Made by a program: the position numbers and the translations under genes. A stretch of DNA of 64,000 nt, from the NCBI GenBank assembly GCA_902826635.1, contig CADEFQ010000012.1, positions 7,019 to 71,018 of the forward strand, written 5' to 3'. This DNA comes from an uncultured Pseudomonadota bacterium. GTDB taxonomy: Bacteria > Pseudomonadota > Gammaproteobacteria > Steroidobacterales > Steroidobacteraceae. Positions within the stretch are counted from its first letter, which is position 1. Each line of letters opens with the position of its first letter. This document shows positions 44,764 to 52,506 of the stretch, piece by piece. The notes under the pieces are model-generated. The model ran no database searches, was not told where the DNA came from, and saw nothing but the letters and a program-made list of their open reading frames with translations.

Positions 44764-47064
44764 ATGCGGTCACGCGGAAAAATTTCAAAGAGCATTGGTA
44801 TTTCACTGACATTGTGTCTCAGCACGTCGGGCGCAGCGCTGGCGCAGTCGGCGGGCGATGCAGAACAGGGGGTACTCGCCGAAGTCACAGTCACCGCCCA
44901 ACGGCGCAGTGAAAGCCTGCAGAGCGTGCCGGTGGCCGTGAGTGCGTTCGATCCCGCCGCGCTCGATGCTCATCAGGTGCTCACGCTGCGTGACGTATCG
45001 AACGTCGTGCCAAACCTGTGGATGGAGACCAACACTGGCCTCTCGAGTGGCTCACGCGCCGCGCTGCGTGGGGTCGGTGAGGACGAAAGCTTCTTCACTT
45101 CTGACCCGCCGGTTGGCATCTATATCGACGACGTCTACATACCGCGCCAGACGGGCGCTTTGTTCGACCTGTACGATGTCGAGCGCATCGAAGTGCTGCG
45201 CGGCCCGCAAGGCACGCTCTACGGACGCAATACATCCGCGGGTGCGATCAAACTCGTCAGCGTCAAGCCTTCTCCGGAGCGCCGCGTCATGGCGGAACTG
45301 ACGGGCGGCGATTATGGCCGCTTCGACGCGCGAGCGAGCTTGTCGGGCGGGTTGTCGGAGCACCTGTCGGGTCAGCTCGCCGCGCTTTCGCGTCAACGCG
45401 ATGGCTACGACAGAAACCTGGTGGATGGCTCGCGCGTCAACGACCAGGATATTTTCTCGTGGCGCGCTGCGCTGCGTTACCAGCCATCGGAGACGCTCGA
45501 CATTCTGCTGTCTTTCGACCAGAGCCGTGAGCGCTCGACGCCAGGCTATGCGACCGGCGTACTGCTTCAGCCGCCCGGCGGTCTCGGGCCATGGAATCCT
45601 GACCAGCAGTACGACGGCGACACGAACGTGCACACACTGCGCTCGGACCTGCTTGACCCGCAGAATGATCTCGACCAGCGCGGCGGGAGCGTCAACATCG
45701 GTTGGGAGCTTGGCGACGCGACCCTGCGCTCGATCACGGCGTGGCGTGGCCTCGACAACACGCTGCTCCTGGATGCCGACGGGCAAGACACCTGCTTCGG
45801 ACTCGCGCTACCTTGCCTGCACCTGTACCAGGACCAGAGCCAGGATCAGTTCAGCCAGGAGCTGCAGCTGCAGGGCAAGGCTTTCAGCGACCGGCTCGAC
45901 TACGTCGCCGGTGCGTACTATTTCACCGAATCGAACTGGCAGCGCACCGAGAACATCATCCTCGCGCCGTTTGGCACCAATCCGTACTTCGACACTTCGC
46001 TCGACACCGATAGCATCGCGCTCTTTGGCTCGGCGACCTGGGCCGCGACGGAACGGCTCAATCTGACAGCCGGTGTGCGGTGGACCAGGGATTCAAAGGA
46101 TTTCGGATCTGCGGTGTTCGAGGCTTCCGGTGCCGCGCAGCAAGTGTGCGTCTCGGCAGATCACACACAAGTTTACTCGGCCGGGCCTTGCACGATCGGA
46201 TCGCCGGTCGGCGCGACTACCGATCGTCTTTCGCGCCGCTTCGATCAGTCTTGGTCGAAAGTGACGCCACGAATCGCGGCCGACTTCCAGCTGAACGACG
46301 ACGCAATGATCTACGCCTCGATCAGCACGGGCTTCAAGTCGGGCGCGTTCGACGGCCGCGAATCGAGTACGGCGCTCTACACGCTACAGCCGATCGCACC
46401 CGAGACGACCCAGTCTTATGAAGTCGGCGGCAAGGCCGAGTGGTTCGGCCGGCGCCTGCGCACGAACCTTGCGCTTTTCATCAATGAGATTGATGACCTG
46501 CAGGGCACGGGCACGAACGTGGTGACCAATACCTTCACCCGGTTCTCGGTGGGTGATGCCGAGACCCGCGGCGCCGAAATCGAGATCACCGCAAAGCCCA
46601 TCGCGCCACTGACGCTCACTGCGTCGGTCGGCCTTCTCGACACGAAGTACACGAAGATCAACTTCGACCAGGTCGTCGATTGCGGGCCGGTCGGCACGGG
46701 TACCACGGACCTCCAGCTCAAGTTCTCGCCGAAGGTCTCATCGTTCGTCGGCGCCGCGTGGCGCGTGCCGGTCGCCGCACTGAGCGGCGAGGTCGAGATT
46801 GGTGGCGACTGGACTCACAAGAGCAGTTATTTTCACAGCTCGTGCAACCCGGTGCCCAGCAAGGAAGACGGCTACAATCTCTTTAACGCCCAGATCGCTT
46901 TCGAGTCCGACGATGCGCGCTGGCGGATCGCCGCCGCCGTGCGCAATCTCGGCGACGAGGACTACTCGACGGGCCAGTTTTTTATTCCCGGACTCGGCTT
47001 CGACGCGATCTATTTCAACCCGCCGCGCAACTGGTCGATCACGGCACGCTACACGATCAAATGA
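44764..47064 (+). CDS. TonB-dependent outer-membrane receptor
   Basis: 766 aa. Signal peptide (ISLTLCLSTSGAALAQ), TonB-box-like region (VLAEVTVTAQRRSESLQSVPVAVSAF), then a plug domain (LTLRDVSNVVPNL ... VGIYIDDVYIPRQTGALFDLYDVERIEVLRGPQGTLYGRNTSAGAI). A 22-stranded barrel follows, ending in NWSITARYTIK. The plug is typical of catabolic receptors in sphingomonads and related bacteria rather than siderophore receptors. The ATG lies seven bases after AAGGAG inside a predicted hairpin. The next gene, an amidohydrolase, starts inside the receptor's stop (ATGA). Ligand unknown. Confidence 0.92.
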   Translation: MRSRGKISKSIGISLTLCLSTSGAALAQSAGDAEQGVLAEVTVTAQRRSESLQSVPVAVSAFDPAALDAHQVLTLRDVSNVVPNLWMETNTGLSSGSRAALRGVGEDESFFTSDPPVGIYIDDVYIPRQTGALFDLYDVERIEVLRGPQGTLYGRNTSAGAIKLVSVKPSPERRVMAELTGGDYGRFDARASLSGGLSEHLSGQLAALSRQRDGYDRNLVDGSRVNDQDIFSWRAALRYQPSETLDILLSFDQSRERSTPGYATGVLLQPPGGLGPWNPDQQYDGDTNVHTLRSDLLDPQNDLDQRGGSVNIGWELGDATLRSITAWRGLDNTLLLDADGQDTCFGLALPCLHLYQDQSQDQFSQELQLQGKAFSDRLDYVAGAYYFTESNWQRTENIILAPFGTNPYFDTSLDTDSIALFGSATWAATERLNLTAGVRWTRDSKDFGSAVFEASGAAQQVCVSADHTQVYSAGPCTIGSPVGATTDRLSRRFDQSWSKVTPRIAADFQLNDDAMIYASISTGFKSGAFDGRESSTALYTLQPIAPETTQSYEVGGKAEWFGRRLRTNLALFINEIDDLQGTGTNVVTNTFTRFSVGDAETRGAEIEITAKPIAPLTLTASVGLLDTKYTKINFDQVVDCGPVGTGTTDLQLKFSPKVSSFVGAAWRVPVAALSGEVEIGGDWTHKSSYFHSSCNPVPSKEDGYNLFNAQIAFESDDARWRIAAAVRNLGDEDYSTGQFFIPGLGFDAIYFNPPRNWSITARYTIK

Positions 47065-48476
47065 TGGATATACCCGAGTTCATTATTCGTGACGGCACCG
47101 TGCTCACCATGAACAGTGGGCGCGAAAGCTTCGAATCCGGTTTCATCTGGGTAAAGGGCGAACAGATCTTTCGCGTCGGAGACGTGTCCGAACTGGGCGA
47201 TGTGCCGGCGGGGGTCAGCATCACCAGCGCACGCGGCAGGTTGATCATGCCGGGGCTGGTCAATGCCCACGGCCACCTTTCAAATGGCGTCCTGCGCGGA
47301 ATCTATGACGAGATGCCGCTCAGTGTGTGGTTTTCGAAGGGAATGTGGCCGGTGCTGGAGGCACTGGATGCAGAGACCGGCATGGCGAGTGCCGAACTCG
47401 CGCTGATGGAACTGATGACCACCGGAGTCACAACCACGGTCAGCGCGGAGTTCGGCACACCCAGACGGGAGCTTCCGGACGCGGTGCTGACGGCCGTGCG
47501 CAAGTCGCGCGTGCGTGCGCTCGTCTCGCGGATGACGATGGACAATCCGGATGAGTCCGACCCGTCCCAGGCGGTTCCGCCCGCGTATCGTGAATCGGTC
47601 GCGCAGGCCGTATCCGAAGTCGAGCGCCTGCAGCGGGAGTATCGATCGGCGCTCGTGACCGTGGCCCCGGAGGCGCTCGGTGTCCTGCGATGCACACCGG
47701 AGATGGTATCGGGACTCCATGACCTCGCAGTGCGTAGCGACTCACCGTTCCTGATGCACATCGCGAGCTCGAGAGACGAGCATGAGTCGAGTCACCGTTT
47801 GTTTGGACATGGCAGTGTCACGGAACTGAAGCGCCGCGGTGCGCTGTCCGGGCGCACTTTGCTCGCGCACGCCATTTGGCTCGACGACGCCGAGATTCGG
47901 GACGTCGCGGCGGCCGCCACCGGGGTCTCCCACAATCCAGTCGCCAATGCCTACTATGCATCCGGTATCGCGCGCTTGCCGGAACTGCTTGCGGCCGGCG
48001 TGCGCGTCGGACTCGGCGTCGACGGGGCTTCGACCAACAACAGCCAGAATCTGTGGGAGACGATGAAGATGGCGCTGCTGTTCCAGAAGGAGCGTACGGC
48101 TGACGCCGGCTTCGGCTCTGCCGAATTGGCTCTTGAGCTGGCGACTCGCGGCGGCGCGGCCGCGTTGCACATGGAAGACCGGATCGGTTCGCTCGAGCCG
48201 GGCAAGCAGGCAGACTTCATTTCGATCGATACTGCGCGTACCGCGCTCGCGCCGCGTCAGACTCTCATTTCGAATCTCGTGTATTCGAACGATCCCCTGG
48301 CCGTCAGAGATGTCTACGTGGCCGGAGAGGCGGTCGTGGTCAATGGCGTGCATCGCTTTCTTGAGCGGGACGCGGTTTTGATGGCCGCCAATCAGGCGCT
48401 CGGGCGCATTCTGGAGCGATCCGGATTGAAGTCGTACCTCGAGTCACGGTCCGGCTGGCATTGGAGACGGTCATGA
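47061..48476 (+). CDS. ATZ/TRZ-type amidohydrolase (MTA/SAH deaminase-like)
   Basis: 471-aa cytosolic metal-dependent hydrolase. Motifs in order: IMPGLVNAHGHLSNGVLRG with metal His70 and His72, FLMHIASSRDEHESSH, LLAHAIWLDDAEI with a metal His, GVSHNPVANAYYASG and the metal Asp in VGLGVDGASTNNSQN. It ends IGSLEPGKQADFISID. All ligands are present, so it should be active. The family deaminates or dechlorinates ring amines (S-adenosylhomocysteine, guanine, triazines). The ATG lies inside the receptor stop, so uptake and hydrolysis are coupled. Next gene also ATGA-linked. Confidence 0.88.
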   Translation: MMDIPEFIIRDGTVLTMNSGRESFESGFIWVKGEQIFRVGDVSELGDVPAGVSITSARGRLIMPGLVNAHGHLSNGVLRGIYDEMPLSVWFSKGMWPVLEALDAETGMASAELALMELMTTGVTTTVSAEFGTPRRELPDAVLTAVRKSRVRALVSRMTMDNPDESDPSQAVPPAYRESVAQAVSEVERLQREYRSALVTVAPEALGVLRCTPEMVSGLHDLAVRSDSPFLMHIASSRDEHESSHRLFGHGSVTELKRRGALSGRTLLAHAIWLDDAEIRDVAAAATGVSHNPVANAYYASGIARLPELLAAGVRVGLGVDGASTNNSQNLWETMKMALLFQKERTADAGFGSAELALELATRGGAAALHMEDRIGSLEPGKQADFISIDTARTALAPRQTLISNLVYSNDPLAVRDVYVAGEAVVVNGVHRFLERDAVLMAANQALGRILERSGLKSYLESRSGWHWRRS

Positions 48477-49162
48477 GACGCAGGCACTATTCGGGAGTCA
48501 TCGAGGCGATCGGCGACTCAAAGGGCCTGCGTGGACTCGAGCGGTTCTCGGTTTCCGTCGCCCCCGACGGGAGTCGCACGCTGCACGCCACCTGCGAGAT
48601 CTACGACCGCAACGTGTCGAAAGACATCGTCTATTCGGTCGACCGTGACTTCCGGCCCATCGATTCCTATGTACGCCTCATCAAGGACGGCGCACTGCTC
48701 GGTTCGGGGCGCTTCCAGTTTGACGGCAACGGAGCCGGCCTCGAGTGCGACAGCCGTGTACTGGGTCACGTCGCGCAGCGCATCGATCAGCGGGGTGGAT
48801 TCCCGAGCTTCGGCCCGCACCCGCTCACTTGCGACATCTGGCACCTCGCGCGCTACGACCATGACAGTGGCGTGAAGGTGCAGTACATCGATTCGGCGCT
48901 GAGTTCGCTCGAGCACGACGGCTGTTCGGGACCCATGCTGCATCCGATCAGGTTCGGAATCGAGTTCCTCGGCCCGAAGACGATTACCGTGCCGGCGGGC
49001 ACTTTCGAGACTCACCACTATCAGTTTCATCTCGAAGGCAGCCTCCCGCAGGAGCACCCGCTCGAGCAGCTTTGGTGCATCCCCGGCGACTTCATTTTCG
49101 TGAAGATCCGCGTCGATGGCTACATGTCGACGACCTATCAACTGACCGAACTGGTTCGTTGA
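48473..49162 (+). CDS. Hypothetical protein (229 aa)
   Basis: Starts at ATG 48473 inside the amidohydrolase stop. No signal peptide or membrane helix. It looks beta-rich: LHATCEIYDRNVSKDIVYSVDRDFRPIDSYVRLIKDGALLGSGRFQF, and TVPAGTFETHHYQFHLEG near the end. That last phrase resembles small beta-barrel DUF3108-like proteins, but the match is weak. Position between the amidohydrolase and a 222-aa membrane protein suggests a role in the same pathway. A frame open to 48461 uses TTG and is less likely. Confidence 0.75.
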   Translation: MRRRHYSGVIEAIGDSKGLRGLERFSVSVAPDGSRTLHATCEIYDRNVSKDIVYSVDRDFRPIDSYVRLIKDGALLGSGRFQFDGNGAGLECDSRVLGHVAQRIDQRGGFPSFGPHPLTCDIWHLARYDHDSGVKVQYIDSALSSLEHDGCSGPMLHPIRFGIEFLGPKTITVPAGTFETHHYQFHLEGSLPQEHPLEQLWCIPGDFIFVKIRVDGYMSTTYQLTELVR

Positions 49163-49175
49163 GGGTGCCTGCGGC

Positions 49176-49844
49176 ATGACCGGCGTTTACCTGCTGCTCG
49201 TTGTCGCGCACGTCCTCCTCTTCGCGTACTGGCTCGGAGCGGACTGGGGCGTGTACGTTACGTCGCGCTATGTCGCCGATCCGAAACTTTCGCTCGACGA
49301 GCGGCGCCGATTCCTGCAGGCCGCATTCCGCATCGACCTGTTGCCGCGCATCTCGTTCACGATGCTGCTGCCGGTCGGTGTGCAGATTGCCGCCTACTAC
49401 GGCGCCTGGCCGTTTCACGCCGCGTTCATCCCGGCTGTCTGGGTGTTTGCGCTCGCGTGGATGATTCTCAACGTGGCGGGCTACCTGCGAGCCGGCACGC
49501 CCGCCGGCGATCGCATCCGCGGCTGGGACCAGCGCATCCGGGTCGTGATGGCGCCGGTGCTGGTCGGTACCGGGCTGTGGTCCATCTCAACCGGCTATCC
49601 GGTTGCGCCGCTTTTCATCGCCCTCAAGATCACGGTGTTCGGCATCATGATCATCGTGGGCCTCGTGCTGCGCGCGATCATGAAGAACTGGGCGGTGGGC
49701 TTTCGCCGGCTTGCGACCGAAGGGCCGAGTGAGGCCATCGACGTGCTCTTCCAGGGCTCCCTGAAGCGCGCGCGCTTCATCGCGTACTTCATGTGGTCGC
49801 TGTCAGCCGTGATGGCCGTGCTCGGAATCGTGAAGCCCGCGTGA
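49176..49844 (+). CDS. Polytopic membrane protein, 222-aa paralogue A
   Basis: 222 aa with about five or six membrane helices. It shares motifs with the protein at 57788-58456: HVLLFAYWLGADWGVYVTSRY against HVLVMGYWIGSDLVVNALTHY, and the endings VLGIVKPA and YLGVAKPA, both at exactly 222 residues. The WDQRIR (here) and WDWRLR (there) segment precedes a similar helix. I do not recognise the family; CopD-like proteins have a related topology. It precedes an MFS gene whose GTG lies inside its stop. Confidence 0.8.
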   Translation: MTGVYLLLVVAHVLLFAYWLGADWGVYVTSRYVADPKLSLDERRRFLQAAFRIDLLPRISFTMLLPVGVQIAAYYGAWPFHAAFIPAVWVFALAWMILNVAGYLRAGTPAGDRIRGWDQRIRVVMAPVLVGTGLWSISTGYPVAPLFIALKITVFGIMIIVGLVLRAIMKNWAVGFRRLATEGPSEAIDVLFQGSLKRARFIAYFMWSLSAVMAVLGIVKPA

Positions 49845-51121
49845 TCCGTGGCGGTGCCAAAGGATTCACGCGCGGCCAATGGTCGTGGGCGATGGCCGAT
49901 TGGGCGCGCGAGCCGTTTTTCACCATCGTCCTGAGCCTGGTCTTTCCGCCGTACTTTGTCTCGGTCGTCGCCGCGGATCCCGTACGTGGCACGGCCCTGT
50001 GGGGATACGGCCTCGCCACGGCAAGCGCACTCCTGGTGGTCCTGAGCCCCTTTGCGGGTGCCGCGGCCGACAGCACGGGCCGGCGAAAACCCTGGATTGT
50101 TGGCTGCGTCATCGTGGCGGCGGCAGCTCTCGCGAGCCTGTGGGTGGCGACCGGGGCGCCGGGGCGCATCATATGGGTGCTCGCCTCGTGCGCGCTTGCA
50201 CAGCTCGCGATCGAGCTGTCACGCGTATTTACCGACAGCATGGTGCTGCGAGCGGCAGCACGCGAGCGGGTCGGCGAACTCAGCGGGCTTGCCGTCGGGC
50301 TCGGTTTTGCAGCCAGCATTCTGTATATCTGCGCAACGCTGGTCTTCGATGGCGCCAGCGCCCGCACCATTTCGGCGCTGAGCGGCGCATGGCTCGCGGT
50401 GTTCTTCGTACCACTGCTCCTCTGGTGCCCGGACTATCCCGGAGAATTGCGCGGCTGGGCCGCGAGCCGCCGCGACAGCCTCGCGCGGTTGCGCAACTTG
50501 CTGCGCGACCTGGTGCTTGTGCCGCAGGTGGGGCGCTTTCTGCTCGCACGGATGATTTACTGGGATGGCATGATGGGCCTGTTTTCGTTCATCGCGATTC
50601 TCGCGTCTTCGCGACTTGAATGGCGCGCCAGCGAGATCTCCGCGTTCGGCCTGCTGGGCCTGATTGCCGGCGCAGCAGGCGGCATCTTCGGCGGCGTGCT
50701 TGATCGCCGCTTTGGCTCGAAGCGTCCGTTGATGGGAGCGCTCGTGATCATGCTCGCCGTGTCGATCGTCATGCTGATCGAGCTGCCTGATAACAGCGAG
50801 CGCGCGATTGATGCGAAGCTTTTTTCTTCAGCCGGCGACCTGACGTTTCTGTCGCTTGCGATCGTCGCAAGCGCCGGCGTCGGTGCGCTGCTCGCGAGCA
50901 GCCGCTCGATGATGGTGCGCCTCTCGCCGGCCGATCGTCTCGGCGAGTTCTTCGGTCTGTACGTCATGGTGGGTCGGGCGTCGAGCTTCGCGGCGCCATT
51001 GCTGGTCGCGCTCGCCACGACCGCATTTGGCAACCAGACGACCGGCGTGTTCGGCGTCGCGCTCACCTTCATGGCGTTCGGCCTCGTGCTGCTCGGCAGG
51101 GTGCATGAGCCCGCGCGCTGA
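49841..51121 (+). CDS. MFS transporter, UMF1/Atg22-like
   Basis: 426 aa from GTG 49841, which overlaps the previous stop (GTGA). Twelve membrane segments are expected. The start GQWSWAMADWAREPFFTIVLSLVFPPYFVS is typical of the UMF1/Atg22 subfamily, and the cytosolic MFS motif appears as ADSTGRRKPW. Some relatives carry amino acids or drugs, but substrate here is open. A longer frame from 49793 would overlap the preceding gene. The next MFS gene overlaps its end by 17 bases. Confidence 0.86.
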   Translation: MIRGGAKGFTRGQWSWAMADWAREPFFTIVLSLVFPPYFVSVVAADPVRGTALWGYGLATASALLVVLSPFAGAAADSTGRRKPWIVGCVIVAAAALASLWVATGAPGRIIWVLASCALAQLAIELSRVFTDSMVLRAAARERVGELSGLAVGLGFAASILYICATLVFDGASARTISALSGAWLAVFFVPLLLWCPDYPGELRGWAASRRDSLARLRNLLRDLVLVPQVGRFLLARMIYWDGMMGLFSFIAILASSRLEWRASEISAFGLLGLIAGAAGGIFGGVLDRRFGSKRPLMGALVIMLAVSIVMLIELPDNSERAIDAKLFSSAGDLTFLSLAIVASAGVGALLASSRSMMVRLSPADRLGEFFGLYVMVGRASSFAAPLLVALATTAFGNQTTGVFGVALTFMAFGLVLLGRVHEPAR

Positions 51122-52412
51122 GCGCCCGGACGCGCCCTGGCCCACCGCGCGCATCGCATGGAGCGCGGTCGTCGTCCTGACACTCGTCTACTCTATCGCC
51201 TTCGTGCACCGCATCGGTCTCGGGCTGCTCGTCGAGCCGCTGCAGAAGGACCTGCACTTCAGCGACACGGCGATTGGATGGCTCGCGGGTATCCTGTTCG
51301 CGGTGCCGTACACGCTCGGCGGGCCGTTCTTCGGCTGGCTCGCCGATCGGAGCAGCCGCCGCTCGCTGATCGCGATCGCCTCGGCGGGCTGGAGCGCGAC
51401 GACTGCGGCGTTCGGCCTGCTGACGTCCTACCCGGCGCTGGCCGCCACACGCATCGCGGCGGGCCTCACGCAGTCGGCGCTGCAGCCGGCCGCCGCGTCG
51501 ATGATCGCCGACTGCTTTCAGGCGCGCGACCGCTCCCGAGCCTATGGAGTCTATGTCGCCGGCACTGCGTTTGGCACGGCGATCGCGTACTGGCTCGGCG
51601 CCGTTGCGATCGGCGTCGGCGCGCTCATCGCGACGACGACCGGCATGAAAGACTGGTCCGCGGCTTTCCTCGCGCTCGCCGTGATCGGGCTCATCGCGCC
51701 GCTCGCCATGGCGTTCGTCCGCGAGCCCGCGCGACAGGAACGCGCCGGGGAAGCGGCCGCGAACTTGCGCGCGACCTTTGGCTTCATCCGCCGCGAGTGG
51801 CTGGTCGTCGGCAGCCTGAGCCTCGGTGTCGCGATCTGCTTCCTCGCCCCCTACGGCCAGCTCGCCTTCATGCCGGTGATGTTCTCGCGCAAGTACGGCT
51901 GGAGCGCCGGCGAGCTCGCGCTCGTCTACGGCGTGATCGCGGTATTTGCAGGCGGATCCGGCTCGGTGCTCGGTGGCTGGATCTCGGCATGGCTCGCGCG
52001 CCGCGGCCGTGCCGACAGCGACTGGATCATCTGCACCGCGGGTTCGGCAGGCAGTCTCGTGACCGGCGGCATCGCGCCGCTGATGCCGACCGCCGAGTGG
52101 AGTCTGTTCTTCTTTGCGCTCTCGGGCCTGTTCACGAACTGGCCCTCGGTGGGCGCGCTCGGCGCGGTGAACCGCCTGGCGCCGAACGAAATGCGCGGTC
52201 AGCTGACGTCGGTCTATACGTCATGCGTGGGTCTGATCGGCGCAGGCCTCGGCCCGGTCGCCATCGGCACGCTGTCCGATCGCCTGCCGACGGCGTGGGG
52301 CGGGGTGTCGGCGGCGATGTCGATCACCTTCTTCGGTTGCGCGGTGCTGTCCTGCGCATTGCTGGCCGTGGGGCAGCGGTCGTATCGCACGCTCGCGGCC
52401 GGACGCACCTGA
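51105..52412 (+). CDS. MFS transporter, Spinster-like
   Basis: 435 aa from ATG 51105, overlapping the preceding gene by 17 bases. Twelve-helix major-facilitator protein with LLVEPLQKDLHFSDTAIGWLAGILFAVPYTLGGPFFGWLADRSSRRSLI, the loop 2-3 motif being DRSSRR. It resembles the MFS at 56420, so it is a probable paralogue. Last gene of the TonB-receptor operon. Direction of transport is not evident: it could import a hydrolysis product or export a metabolite. Confidence 0.88.
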   Translation: MSPRAERPDAPWPTARIAWSAVVVLTLVYSIAFVHRIGLGLLVEPLQKDLHFSDTAIGWLAGILFAVPYTLGGPFFGWLADRSSRRSLIAIASAGWSATTAAFGLLTSYPALAATRIAAGLTQSALQPAAASMIADCFQARDRSRAYGVYVAGTAFGTAIAYWLGAVAIGVGALIATTTGMKDWSAAFLALAVIGLIAPLAMAFVREPARQERAGEAAANLRATFGFIRREWLVVGSLSLGVAICFLAPYGQLAFMPVMFSRKYGWSAGELALVYGVIAVFAGGSGSVLGGWISAWLARRGRADSDWIICTAGSAGSLVTGGIAPLMPTAEWSLFFFALSGLFTNWPSVGALGAVNRLAPNEMRGQLTSVYTSCVGLIGAGLGPVAIGTLSDRLPTAWGGVSAAMSITFFGCAVLSCALLAVGQRSYRTLAAGRT

Positions 52413-52462
52413 TCCCATAACCGCCCTCCCCATCCTTCCTTGACCGCGGTTCCGCGATGCGC

Positions 52463-52474
52463 TAGTGTCTTCTA
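52463..52474 (+). promoter_or_regulatory. TAGTGTCT(T/G)CTA motif upstream of the second TonB receptor
   Basis: TAGTGTCTTCTA lies 17 bases after a TTGACC hexamer (52440-52445), so TAGTGT could be a -10 element. Just downstream, GCTTTT-CA-AAAAGC forms a six-bp hairpin near the start codon. The same motif with G at position 9 occurs at 56380-56391, before the MFS gene. Confidence 0.4.
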
Positions 52475-52506
52475 TATAGCTTTTCAAAAAGCAACCTGAG
52501 ACGTAT

